A stretch of 64,000 bases of DNA, from the NCBI GenBank assembly GCA_020284085.1, contig JACEVL010000096.1:62001-126000 (forward strand), written 5' to 3'. The stretch comes from Aporrectodea caliginosa. Taxonomy: Eukaryota; Annelida; Clitellata; Crassiclitellata; Lumbricidae. Under the pieces are notes generated by a model, which was not told the DNA's origin, made no database searches, and was given only the letters and a program-made list of their open reading frames with translations. A program made the position numbers and the translations under genes. Below, piece by piece: positions 28,984 through 40,799 of this stretch (position 1 is its first letter; every line of letters starts with the position of its first letter).

Positions 28984-31590
28984 TTTTATTTATTTTATTT
29001 TTATTTATTTGAATCAGTGTACAGCAAGAACTCAATAGAAGAAACATAACATACACTAAAACAATGTTCAGAAATGTTAATTAGACAAGTAAATGCGTAT
29101 AGTATAAACAGTGCAATGATAGGATACATCAGTTCATAAGCGAAAGAATAACAACTAATGAGGAGATGAAGCACAAAGTGCTTATCGAGTCATCCCCATA
29201 GGCAGGAAAACTAGATGGGTAGGGTGGGTACTAGAACCAAAAACAGAAAGGCTACATCAGAAAAAGAAACACTAGAAGTCAACAATATTAGTTACGAGTA
29301 AAGTAAGATAATTTAGGAGTACCGAGAGAGCCTCAGAGACCAATAAGGATTTAAAAGTATATTTAAAGGATGAAAGAGAAAGGGCAGATCGTACAGAAGG
29401 ATCAATAGAATTCCATAGTTTAGGACCCGTGATACGAACCGAGGAAGAGCGCGCCCCAATTCTAGATAAAGCAGATCGATAATCGTGCTTCTTACGTGTA
29501 TTGTATCGGTGGAGATCAGAATTAGTCGTGAAAAAAATTTTAAATATGGAAGGAAGAAGACCAGACTGATGCCTATACATAAGAGAGGCCAATTGATGAC
29601 GATAAATATCATATATGGAAGAGTAAGTTGAGAGACTTGAATAGTGCGGAACTATGGGCAAGGTAATGTACACCCGCAATGATTCTAATCAATCTCTTCT
29701 GGAGTAAAAAATAGGTTTAAGGCGATTTGGAGAGCCTCCAGCCCAAGCAGTAGTACAGTACGTTAAGTAGGGCAGCATAAGTGAATTATATAAATTCCTT
29801 AGGATTCCAGTAGACAGCTTCCACTTGAGTGTATTAATAATGCCCACCACCTTAGATACTTTGTTTTTAATCATCAAGATATGGTCATGCCAAGTCAAGT
29901 GTTCGTCAAGAATAACACCTAAAAATTTACATTAGGAACACATTTCAGTTCAACAGAATTTATTAGTAAGGGTTGTATATTTAGGTCAGTGTTGGTAGTC
30001 CTAGGACCACTGAACAAAACATAATTAGATTTCTTTATATTAAGTAATAGAAAGTTAGCACAAAACCAGTTGGAAAGATGACTAAGTTCGAGAGTCATGT
30101 CCTGGAAAAGATGCAGTACTCTGGATGAGGAAAGGAAGGCAGACGTGTCATCAGCAAAGAGTATAAAAGTAAGGGTCTTAGAGGAATGAGAAACGTCATT
30201 AATATAAATTAAGAAAAGTAGAGGGCCAAGTATGGACCCCTGGGGAACCCCACAAAGAATGGGAAGTAGATCAGAGATGGCGCCAGCATAAAAGACAAAC
30301 TGGAATCTGTTAGTAAGAAAAGAACCAAACCATTCTAATGGTAAGCCGCGAATGCCATAATGTGACAGTTTGTCCAAAAGGATATCATGCCGGATCGAAT
30401 CGAAGGCTTTAGAAAGATCGAGGAAAACACCCAGTGTTTGTTTATGAGAATCCATAGATTCCGAAATACGGTCAATGGTTTCAAGAATAGCCAGAGCAGT
30501 GGAATGATTCCTTCTAAAACCGAACTGGTTATCATATAAAATCTGGTTCACGTCTAAGAAATCATATAATCTTTTATGAACAATCTTTTCAAGTATCTTA
30601 GAGAAACTAGTCAAAGTCTATATGGGACGATAGTTAGTCATATCTTGAGAGCTACCAGATTTGAATATAGGAATAACTTTGGCAATCTTCATTAGGTCAG
30701 GAACCATGCCCTGGCCGATAGACTGGTTGATCAAATGAGCCAACGGCAAAGCTAAATAGGAAGCATAACGTTTAAGCAGCTGAACAGAGACATCTGAAGA
30801 GGTGGTAGGGCTAGTTAACTTAAGGTCAGAGATAATATTAAAGATTTCATATTCGTTGGTAGGAGCAAAAAAGAGAGAGTTAGGATTGGGGTCCTTTAAA
30901 TAGTCCTTGTAGTTACTAGAAGTAAGAGGAATATTGGTCGCCATATTGGGTCCAATGCCCACAAAAACTTGTTGAATTCCCTAGCAATAAGAGAAGAATC
31001 AGAGGTCAGTTGATTATCAATAGAGAGAGGAACATTCGTTTGGAGGGAAGTGGAATGGCCCATGGCTTGTTTAATAAGTTTCCAAGTTTTGCGGAGATTA
31101 TTGTTGTGAAGTTCAAACATACTGGCATAATAGAGTCTTTCATTATTACGTAATAGCAAGGTGAGCTTATTTTTATATTTTTTGTAGTTAATTAAAGATT
31201 CCTCCGTTTGATGTCGAAGGTAAATTTTATATAGCTTATTTTTAGTTTTGCAAGATTTCAAAAGAGCAGAGGTCATCCATGGCCTAAGCTTAGTTTTATA
31301 GATCCTGACTTTACGAGTAGTGAGAGGGAAACAAGTGTTATACATATCAAATATTTTATCATTGATTAAGCAGAGTATAGTATTTGGGCAGTCCACCTGA
31401 AGAACATCAGACCAGTACTCATTATCAAGCATAGATTGGAAATTAAGATGAGCTAGTTCATTATTCGGGCGGTAAGTGATAAACTTGGATTTAGTCAAAG
31501 GCGGAAGTTCCCAATCAAGAATAACAAATACAGGAAAATGGTCGCTAATGTCCGTTTGGAAGATTCCAGGAAGTTCTTTATAGAAAAGTA
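28984..31590 (-). mobile_element. CR1-type LINE (copy J2), 2.6 kb, 5'-truncated
   Basis: The (AAATA)n tail on the element strand lies at 28984-29015. The body reads endonuclease end, linker, RT and C terminus in order up to 31590, where it is truncated inside the endonuclease. No convincing TSD was found. Confidence 0.93.
29272..31590 (-). pseudogene. CR1-type endonuclease (end) and reverse transcriptase
   Basis: Starts with TDISDHFPVFVILD (endonuclease closing S-D-H). A basic linker follows (LRPWMTSALLKSCKTKNKLY; TWKLIKQAMGHS). RT: KIAKVIPIFKSGSSQDMTNY, FSKILEKIVHKRLYDFLD, FGFRRNHSTALAILE, FLDLSKAFDSIRHDILL, GVPQGSILGPLLFLIYINDV and FADDTSAFLSS (30143-30157), so the active site is intact. 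C terminus: LASLMYRHQSGLLPSIF and RITGPKLWNSIDPSVR. Breaks: a frameshift near 30930, a stop replacing Ser in the NYRPIS block at about 30615, a frameshift near 29925, and a stop near 29688. Only these four lesions separate it from a continuous ORF. Confidence 0.92.
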
Positions 31591-31849
31591 CATTGGTACT
31601 TCAGCTCGCAATGTACACTAAATACCGATATTTGGACATTTTAAATTTCGAAGTGGTGACTACCGACTACCGTTGCAAAATTATACCATTTCTGATTTAT
31701 CATAACGCCGTACGGCACACGGCCTCACAAATAGAGTATTCGCAAGGCATTTCGGAACCTTTCCGACAAGCCAAAGACGTCATCTACCTACATTCTATAC
31801 GCTTTAAGTAAGAGCCCATTGAGATGCATAATATATTAGGGTGTCCCAG

Positions 31850-32690
31850 CAGAGGCGCGTTTACCAGTAGGCGCACTAGTCGCGCGCCTAGGGCCCCCAA
31901 ATCTCAGAGGGCCCCCAAACGAATGAAAATATTTTTTCAATAATAATATAAATAATATTTTTGAATTTTAATTATTTTACGGATAACCTATTTTCTATTT
32001 TTTACAGTTTAGCATTCATATAAAAGTATAATTTATTAGACCTATTGTAATTGATAGGCCTAATTGTTTTGTTCATTTGGGCTTATTTTTGTGCAAATTA
32101 ACATCAAACTTGTTAGCATCAAATTTTTTGGCAAAATAACATCAATCTTGCTAGCAAGTTTTATGTGAAAGGTATTTAAGCGGTAAAATTAAAGGTAGGC
32201 CTAAATTAAAGGTTTTAGCGTATTTAATCATTGACCATTAAATGGGCTTCAGCGTTCGACGAATACACGTTGGATTGTCGAAAGAATCTTGCGTAAATAG
32301 AAGCTGGATTGATGAAAAGTAATTCTTAATTAAATAGAACTTGTAATGATGAAAAATAATTCCTGCTTAAATAGAAGCTGGATCGATGAAAAGGATTCTC
32401 GTTAAAGTAGAAGTTGGATTGAAGAAAAATTATAATGCTGCAACGAGCGAGTATTAAAATACACTTTAACCAAGACTGATTCAAAAGACAGCATTGGCTA
32501 TTCTCCGTCTTCCACAAATGTGAATTGTGTCGTTGCAACAAACAAGTAGGCCTACTCTAGTCTACACTTATAAATATTCCTGCGTTTTATTTGGACTAAA
32601 ATCAATAACTTCACATTCCTTGAAAATAACTTCTATAGGGCCCCAAAAATGTTTGCGCCTAGGGCCCCGTTTTCTGTAAACGCGCCTCTG
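31850..32690. mobile_element. hAT element, 841 bp, 8-bp TSD
   Basis: The TSD TGTCCCAG lies at 31842-31849 and 32691-32698. The TIR CAGAGGCGCGTTTAC is found at both ends. GCGCCTAGGGCCCC subterminal words are mirrored. The interior contains several units of the 38-bp minisatellite seen at 2600-2800. Confidence 0.96.
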
Positions 32691-33739
32691 TGTCCCAGAA
32701 AAACCAAAGTCCTCAAATTTCAATGGCCAACCTCCAAAAAGATTCTCTTGGCTATTCTGATAAAAATGCAAAGTTACAGCAAGATTGAAGATCATTTAGA
32801 CGTGGCTCAAAGCCTTTTCAAATTTCGTATACCCCCATGCAATAGCCTGTATGGAAAGTTTTACCAACATATCGGTCTTCAATGCATAACTTTCAAACGG
32901 GAAGAGATACTCAAAATTCCTTTGGTGAGGTTTCCTGGAAATGTTTGCTCACAACATAGGTTTAGTCTCATAAGGTTACTCTTGCATGACGCCATGTGAC
33001 ATGACGTCAAACTTTGATGTCCCAGTTGACATTGAGTTAGATCAATGGTTCCTCTTAACGTGTTGTTCTTAAAAGGTTTATTTTTAGGTATCAAGTAATG
33101 GTTATGGGAAAGAAGAATTTGCATAAAATATTCTTGAAACCACTTAGCAGTTTCTTCTTCCAGAACGTGTGACATAACGTCACTCAAATTTTGAAGTAAC
33201 CGCTCCTATTTCCAAAACCAGAAGTCTTGGAAAGGAGATCTCGGTGTCTGCAGACTAGGGTTATCGACTACAAGGAATTTGATAATAATATAATATTTCA
33301 CAGACCACGTGACCTCACTCACCGTGACGTTCTCAGTGACCTTATATATATCCAGAGCCACACACTAGTCTTAGAAAGGTGATCTTGGTGTCAACTCTAT
33401 GATTTATGGCTACAAGAAATCCTGAAGACACATGCCTACCACTCTGTGGTAATTACATTCCATGATCTATAATATCAAGTAACACGTTAATTGGTTTGTG
33501 ACAGTTCAAATGAACTTGGAAAGTCGTAGACAGTTTCCTGTAACAATTTTCTGTGAGTCACAACGTACAATAACAAATCTCATGTTTAGGAAAGTGCTTT
33601 AATGCCTTTACTTCAGATGAACCACAATCACAATTCTATTGTCTGCAATTCCCGAGAAACGAAGGGCAACTACGCCGGGTCGTCAAGTCACCTTGAAGCT
33701 CAGATGTAATGTAATGTAATTATTAACTTAAATAGCGAC

Positions 33740-34010
33740 TTTCACAGCAGTGACTATTCAGTAATGCTCCCAGTGCGAGTACCCCGAGAGAAGAAATAGG
33801 TTTTGAAGGAAGAGAGAAGTAGGAATAGATCTAGAAGGAATGGAAACGCGTAAAACGGAGGGGAGGGAATTCCACAGGGCAGGCCCAATGGTGAGAAATG
33901 ACCTAGCTTGCGCCGAAGTGGACCTAGTTCGCGGGACAAAGAGATCATGCTGGTCCAAGGAGAGGAAAGGTTGGAGAGAAGGTGCAGAATGAGGAAAGCG
34001 ATCGTAACCT
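33740..34010 (-). pseudogene. CR1/L2-type LINE C terminus inside Z
   Basis: Reads DQHDLFVPRTRSTSAQARSF, IGPALWNSLPSVLRVSIPSR and a frame ending in LFLLSGYSHWE. A (TAATG)n-like tail lies at 33707-33722. The same fragment is in the other Z copy at 47600-47870. Carried passively. Confidence 0.88.
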
Positions 34011-34779
34011 ATAATGTTGAGTGTACAGTTTTTCGGCGGCCCTTAAAATCATAAAAATTATTAGACATCAAGAAAACTATTCTAGCACTTGTAGTTTCGG
34101 AGAACCAAAGGTTAACCATTGCAGGTCAATGGACCCCGAACTACAGTCATGCACTCAGCAGATGATGTTCATCATAACTCTGTTGAGTATACTTCTTTGG
34201 AATCCAAGACTCTGAAAAACATCATATACGCCAGGAATTCTTTTACATAACTTGTAGTTCCAGTGAGGCCAAAGGTTAACCATAACAGGTAGAGTGACCT
34301 TGAACTACAAAGTCATACGATGGTCATACGATGGTCATACCAGGTTGTTTTTAACTATTTTATTTCCTTGAGCCCAGTGACACCTTCATTTTAGCCTTCA
34401 CCGATAACGAAATAATATGACAATGGATGTCAAATGACCTTGAAAATGAAGGTCAATCGATTGTCCTACAATGCTAGAAATAGCATAGTTAACTTCTCCC
34501 GGAAAACCCTGTCATAGACACAGAAGGACTTCTCGATTGCTTTTGGTTCCTAAGATACTCTGGGATAAAATTTCTCAATGGTAAATCAATGTGTATGATT
34601 CAGCTATAAAATGCTTAACTTAGAGTCGCTTGAGCCATGCCTAAATGTTAATCTAATTAGCTGTAACTTCGTACAATATAATAACTAGTCATAAAGAAAC
34701 TTTCTAAAGGTTGGCCATCAAGATATATAAACTTTTGAAAAGTTTCTGTCTTTTGGGGACACCCTAATTATATGTACAT

Positions 34780-34948
34780 ATTTCGTCATAATATATCTCA
34801 TTGGTAAGAGCTGCGTATGTTGCGGGAACGATATATAGGATAGAGAAAATTCAAATACACGGACGAACCCAAAGTTAACCACGCATAACAAGCGGGAACG
34901 ACATATAAAGGTAGAGATAACCCGAGTGAAGCCGGGTAACAACGTCTA
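34780..34948 (-). repeat. Family Y 5' end, reverse orientation
   Basis: The reverse complement starts ACTAGACGTTGTTACCCGGC and continues with TTCCCGCTTG and GCGTGGTTAACTTTG, as does the copy that starts at 37062. The two Y ends face each other across the hAT-like element at 34957-36885. Confidence 0.75.
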
Positions 34949-34956
34949 GTGTTTAC

Positions 34957-36885
34957 TAGGGTGGTGCTAAAAAAAATTATTTTGAGTAAATTGATGGGAC
35001 AGCCCCAGGTTATGTTCCTTTTGATAAACTCAGCTAGTGTGCAAAATATAATAAAAATATTCCATCGTTTAGGTGTGCCACATGAGATGACAAGTTTCCA
35101 AATTTTAGACAAGGATCGTAAGCACAATAATTGTGATAATATAATAAACTTTTTTCGTATGTGTGTAAAAAAAGTTAATCTTTAATTGTTATGCCTAAGA
35201 GTAGAATAATTAAAAAGTTCTGGTCTGCATTATTCAACCTTTTCAGTTTGATAAAAACATTAACACATTATAATATTTATTGGGCCATTTTGTGACCGTT
35301 GACTTTTTGGGGTCCAGAAACTTCTTTCGATGGTCGGACATCGCCTGCTTTGATCTTCATTCTTGGTCAGCATTTGATTTTATTCTGGGATCAGTGCCAC
35401 TCCCGTTTCTGTCCTATCAATCACCACACTCAACCTTTCTTCAGCTTGCTGACACTCCAACTAGATACTATTCTGTTTCCACGCATTACTATCGCTGACC
35501 TTCATTCAATCAAGAGCTGCTGCTACTTGCGAACTGATAATATTCTTTAGGCGAGGTCTTTTAGTCTTTTGTGTTTTCGACTCAGTCCATATCACAGTTA
35601 TCACGTTCTGAAGAATCAGATTCAAAATAACTCTGCTGCTGTTTTAAACCCACTGGACCTGGACATTGGAGTAGTAATAATAGATCATCTGAATGTCTCT
35701 TGATAAACGCTGGCCTTAATTTCATCTTGTCTCTCTTTTGTTTCTCTTCATCTTGCTTTTCAACTTGTTATCCACGTGTGCCATTGAACTAGACATCCTT
35801 CCATCTCCAAGCTGAGCCTGCCGAAATGCTCTGTCCTCGGGATTTTTATTTAACACTTCCGCATCAGAATGTGAATGCATGTATTAACTGTTTTCTATTT
35901 TTCTCCTATGATTCAACAAATCTTTGCTCTTTGACTTTCTTTGTTTCTCCACCTCTCTATTCTGCCTTTTGTGAATTTCTCCACTCATTGTATAAATATC
36001 TTCTCAAGCCTCCCTCCGATGCAGAGGATGGGTTTCCTCCCACCGCAGTCGCCGGGAGTGGAGGAGATGGTGGGTGCAGCTGAGGAGCCACTGCTGCAGG
36101 CAGTAATAATGAATGAATGCCATGTGTTACGAGGGTTATTTCCGCCAATTGTGCAACGACGGTATAACCTCCGCTGAAGATGTCTTGACTTTGAACTGCC
36201 TGCTAACTTTAAAGGAACTTCATCTCACGTGTAATTTACAAACGCTTGCCTAGGTCTCACCTGACTATATACCTGACAGTTTTTGTCCTCTAATTATTTA
36301 ATTATTTCTTTCTATCGTAACAGAAAATAAAAAGAATATCTATCTATCACCCGATTGCCTGTTGCATTGTTGTCATAGGCAAGTAAGCTTTATTTGAAAA
36401 GGCTGGGACTGTTCCAACTGTCATGCGTGTACTTTCACGAACAGTTTTGCCATTGACTTTTAACATATGAAAAGCCTGTAATGTCTGTTTTCATGAAAGC
36501 AGCCTTGCACTATTTATTTACTTCTCAGCTCCAGTTCGTTCAAATTTATATATTTATTATTTCATCGTTTATTTATAAAACCAATCATCAAAGAACAATG
36601 TATCCAACTATCCGTGGTACACGACACTCCTCACATATTACAGTAATCAAATAATAGGCCAGAGAAGTGTTCAACTTTCATCCAGCTCTTGACAAAAATA
36701 AAAAAGTTGATTTTTACGGGGTCAATGATGCATATTGTGATGCAAAATTTGAGTTGTCATCTGGCACCCCTAAATAATGGAATATTTTAAAAAGATTTTG
36801 CACATGAGTTTCTACTACCAATACGAACAGAACTGGGGGATGCCCCACGCATTATAAAAAAATAAATCTTTTCGCTGCCACCCTA
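34957..36885. mobile_element. hAT-like element, 1.93 kb, 8-bp TSD
   Basis: The TSD GTGTTTAC is at 34949-34956 and 36886-36893. The ends are TAGGGTGGTGCTAAAA on the left and TAGGGTGGCAGCGAAAA read inward from the right, with similarity continuing about 150 bp (TAAAAATATTCCATCGTTTA against TAAAATATTCCATTATTTAG). The interior has no identifiable transposase. The longest frames (35826-36083 and 35280-35550) look like chance frames. The TIR start and 8-bp TSD resemble W, so the two may belong to one superfamily. Confidence 0.9.
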
Positions 36886-37061
36886 GTGTTTACATATCAA
36901 GAAGCGTTCGAAAGGCACCCGCTCATCTAAGACATGTATATAAAGTTGCATTGGCCGCCTAACAGAACTCGAACAGATTATATATAGACCTTAGACACAA
37001 CTCTAATACATTATACATGTATTTATAGAGACCATAAAAACACCTGTTCACACTATATATA

Positions 37062-37945
37062 CTAGACATTCTACCCGGCTTCGCACGGCTAATCTCTATA
37101 GTTCCCGCTTGATTTGCGTGGTTAACTTTGACTGCTTTGCCTGGTACTCACCGGGTACGGCCGTGTATTTTAATTTGCTCTATCCTATAATAGGCCTACA
37201 TTGATCCAGCTGGATTTAAAAATGTAAAACGTAAACGTTCGCTTTTTTCTATAGCGACCGAAAAATTATGGCCTCGACCCTGCTCATTTTTCAATGAATT
37301 GATCGGATGAGTCCAAACCCTTCACCAACGCTCGCCCGTTTGAATGGACGCGACGTCATTTATGATCACCGTGCAACGACCCTGCTAGCCCAAGAATTAA
37401 ATCTCTGAATTAAGCCAGCATCTGGAAGCCAAGCGCGATCCGCACGCTCTCTATAATAGCATAGCGGCGCATGAGACGCAACATACGCAGTTCTTATCAA
37501 TGTGGCTAGATGACGACTTTGGCTTGTCGGAGAAATCTTGAAATGTCTTGCGAATGCTCTATTTAGGAGTCCGTGTACCGTATGCGTTAGGAGAAATCAG
37601 ATATGGCGGCACAATTTTACAACGGTAGACTCCAATTCGAAATTTCAAATGTCCATAATATCTATCAGCAATCAGCGTTTAAAGTAAATTTCGAGCTGAT
37701 TTATTGTGACTAGACTTTCCTGTTAAGCGCCTTTGTGCAAGATTTTTTGTTTTGTTTAAGCGCGCTACAAATAGCAGTTTCATGATAATAATAAAGATAT
37801 AGTCGCGTTGACCTACAAATTCCCATAACAATGTTCTGTAAAAAATTTCAAATCGCTAAAGCGTTCCCTTTTGGAGTCTTTAGTGGGATGGACAAACAAA
37901 CAAACAAACGGAAGGACAAACTTTGAGAAATATATTGTAGATTAG
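37062..37945 (+). mobile_element. Family Y element, about 880 bp
   Basis: Begins ACTAGACATTCTACCCGGCT and ends near GGACAAACTTTGAGAAATAT. Both termini recur elsewhere in the window (34780-34948, 6280-6515, 28560-28983). No ORF. The CCCGGCTTCGC start and the AAACAAACAAACGGA-type end resemble a widespread invertebrate repeat style that I cannot place in a class. Confidence 0.7.
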
Positions 37946-38096
37946 AAGCGCTTGTTTTCATTACCTCCTTCCCTTTCTTTGGATTGAGCAAATTGAACTT
38001 AAAAATTTGCGAAGTCATCATTTATTAAATTATGCAATCAACTTAACACTGGACAATACACAAAATGCCTTATATCTATAATTCTCCAAAAGAATA

Positions 38097-39150
38097 TTAT
38101 AATCTAGATAGACAATCAGCTACAACATATAATCGTCCTTTCTTATAATTAACTTCTACATCAAACGTTTGCAATGCCAAAGCCCAAAGTACGAGTTTGG
38201 CAGACTTAGACATAGATTCAGTCAGATAAGTTAAAGGATTGTGATCGGTAAAGATGTGAACTTTAGATCCAATATTATTTCTTTTAAACAGCCCAAACAA
38301 TAGCGTAGGCTTCTTTCTTCACACAGTCGCCCTTCTCCTCTGGATGTCAGTCAACTTCTGACTTATAAATGACACAGGGAACTCTATTCCCTAATCATCC
38401 ATCTGCGTAAACACAGCTCTACTGCTAAATCACTGGTATCGCAGTATAAATTAAAAGGTTTTCCAAAATCAAAAACATATAAAACAACATTAGAGCGTAC
38501 AGCATCTTTAAGTAAAACAGATGCCTGTTGATGTCTATCAGTCCAATCATTCTTATCACAGCATGTTTGCTCATTAAATCAGATAGAGGCTTCGCAATCT
38601 GTGCAAAATCTTTGATAAACTGTCGATAAAACATCCAGGCAATTGCTTGACTTATTTCTTCGCTTCTGGGGATTTCAAATTAATTAAACTTTCAATTTTA
38701 TCTGGATTCATTTGAATCTTTCCAGAACCTGTGACTCATGAACTTTAGCTTACTCTTGCCAAAGATACATTTCTTTAAGTTCAAAGTAATGTTACGCGGT
38801 CTCATTTGCATTTAAAATGCATCTAAATGATGTAAATGAATCTTCTACTTATCTGAATGCACAGCAGTGTCATCTACATATGGCTCAGCAAATTCATTTA
38901 TAGGTGGTAAAACCATAATTATTAATTGCTTTAACAAAATGTTCCTCTGAGTTAATCAATCCGAAAGGAACGCGAGTAAATTCGTACAGACCATTATGAG
39001 TAGCAAAAGCAGTTTTCGATTGATCAGTTTGCTTAACACGACAAGTCCAGTATGCACTTCGACAATCAAAATTACATTTGATTTTCCAACTTTTTACAAT
39101 CGGCATCTGATATTTACAGATCCACAGTTAATGAATTAATGTATCTGTAG
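38097..39150 (-). pseudogene. Gypsy-type RT and RNase H, decayed
   Basis: DCRSAYWTCRV and DQSKTAFATHNGLYEFTRVP with FGLINS are the RT palm. PYVDDTAVHSDK (about 38845-38885) holds the catalytic Y-x-D-D. FYRQFIKDFAQIAKPLSDLM is the connection to RNase H. KVHIFTDHNPLTYLTESM and LYVVADCLSRL close RNase H. Frameshifts separate all blocks. The catalytic pair is intact, but the gene is clearly dead. Confidence 0.88.
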
Positions 39151-39341
39151 TCGCAGGAAAGTATCAGAGAACCGTCTTTCTATTTAACAATTACTTCTCG
39201 AAGATGGTTTTAATGTTCGCTTGAAGAATTTCTTTAGTCTCTCGTTAAACTTCTGTTCGATAGATGAGAGGAATTCGGTAGGCCATAAATTCTTTTTCAC
39301 GAACTTCGGGTTTCAGTTTGATTTCATGTTCGACCAATGTA

Positions 39342-40532
39342 CAGGGTGGCCCAATATAAAATGTCCCACCGGATAAAATGCAATTTCTCGGCAACCAATT
39401 GAGATTTTTCTATCAAAATTTCAGCATTTACAGAAGAATGATTTTGCAACAATCCCAGAAAATTTCACGAAACAATTTGCATAGCTTCAAAAGTTACAGC
39501 TGTTTAAATTTTGAATTCTATTTTTTCAAATTTCCGAAGAAAAATGGACAGTCATTTGCAATTTTCGATGTCAAATAAAATCATCTTTCATTACGAAATC
39601 AGAAATCTGTTGAGCAGTTTTTCTCAAGGCATGTTCGAAGTGTCCACCCTTAGCTTTCACGCAAGCTCGAAGTCTTTGTGAAGCTCAGTATGGCCTTGTT
39701 GATTGAGTCCTGCGGCATCTGGTCTCATATTCGCTGCAAGGCTTTTTCAGCTCGTCAATGTTCTTCGGCATGGGATTAATGTCTTGTAGCGTTCATGCAT
39801 AGCTACCCAGACGTGATAATCAAGAGGGTTAAGGTCTGGAGAGCTTGGTGGCCATTCATCATTGCCAATGAATTCACTGCAGTTGGTGGCAATAAAGCCT
39901 TCAGCCAACCGTGCCGTGTGAGCAGGCGCACCGTGCTGCTGGAAAATGAAACCAGACTGGCAGTTTTCAATGAGGCTGGGTAACAGAGTTTCAACGTAAA
40001 GTTGAGCGTTTACTTTAGCCTTGTCTGAGATGAAGTGCAGTCTTCCCTTATCGCCGTAACACACGCCAGCAGAAACCATGATGTGCTTCGCAAACTTGGA
40101 TCTCTCGACCACCAGGCGACTTTTCGTGAAAATCACGCTTTTTGCCGGCGGACCAAACGCAAACGCACTTAATATAATATTCTTTTGAAATATCTGCAAT
40201 TAAATAGCTTGCTTCATAAACACTTTCTTTACAACTTGTAATGAGGTCATATGACGGCATCATTATTTGGGTGTTTCAAAACAATTTCTTTGTGAAAAAA
40301 TCTTAATGAAATAAATATTATTGGACCGCTCATCTGCGGAAATTTGAAAAAATGGAAATAAAAGTTTAAACAGCTGTAACTTTTGAATCTATGCAAATTG
40401 TTTAGTGAAATTTTCTGAGATTGTTTCAAAATCATTCCTCTGTAAATGCTAAAAGTTTGGTAGAAAACTCTCAATTGGTTGCGGAGAAATTGCATTTTTA
40501 TCCGGTGGGTCATTTTATATTGGGCCACCCTG
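39342..40532. mobile_element. mariner element, 1.19 kb, about 190-bp TIRs
   Basis: CAGGGTGGCCCAATATAAAA at the left end is mirrored on the right, with TA at 39340-39341 and 40533-40534. Similarity of the inverted ends extends about 190 bp (for example CATAGCTTCAAAAGTTACAG against a diverged right-hand copy). A transposase gene lies on the minus strand. It is inserted in the Gmr1-like element between integrase and RT. Confidence 0.93.
39747..40260 (-). pseudogene. mariner transposase, DD37D type, second Asp lost
   Basis: VSAGVCYGDKGRLHFISDKA, QLYVETLLPSL, FIFQQHGAPAHTARLAEGF and PPSSPDLNPLDYHVW form the central and C-terminal catalytic domain. There are 37 residues between the QQ(D/H)GA position and the final Asp, which fits DD37D (maT-like). 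The second catalytic Asp reads His, so this copy cannot be active. The first Asp region is scrambled by a frameshift near 40200, and the HTH domain is missing, as expected for a 1.2-kb copy with long TIRs. The C-terminal end is frameshifted after RYKTL. Confidence 0.9.
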
Positions 40533-40799
40533 TACATAGACCAGGCTTTTCAGAAATCGATTGGAATATTTGTTTAGTACTTCCAGCAATTGCTTTTTTG
40601 AGTCAATGCTAAACGGCTAATCTCATCAGGGTCGAGATTCAATAAGTTCTTTTCATCTTGCCAGTCATTCTTCGTCAGCAACTCAACCACTAAACCAAAG
40701 TCTTCATCTTCTTCCATGTTTAACCCACAACTCATTGCTCTTGTAATGCACCTTCTAATTTTATTTGCTTGAATTATCTTTCAAAAATCGTCACCCATA

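Larger units (their letters stand above)
31844..34762 (-). mobile_element. Tc1/mariner-like element Z, reverse copy
   Basis: The ends GGGTGTCCC (31841 region) and GGGACACCC (about 34754-34762) are inverted, each next to TA. The content is the reverse complement of 46802-49824, including a LINE 3' fragment, but it lacks the 914-bp insertion of that copy and instead carries a hAT (31850-32690). Net length is about 2.08 kb. The LINE piece inside both copies means Z moved after capturing it. No transposase frame is apparent. Confidence 0.85.

Noticed and set aside
35280..36177. Overlapping 70-85-codon frames in the hAT-like element, some Pro-rich
   Set aside because: They overlap in several frames with no transposase motif, and the element otherwise looks non-autonomous.
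37280..37360. Possible hammerhead ribozyme (GGATGAGTCC near 37305)
   Set aside because: The GATGAG box is present, but no GAAA box with a compatible stem lies downstream at the right distance.
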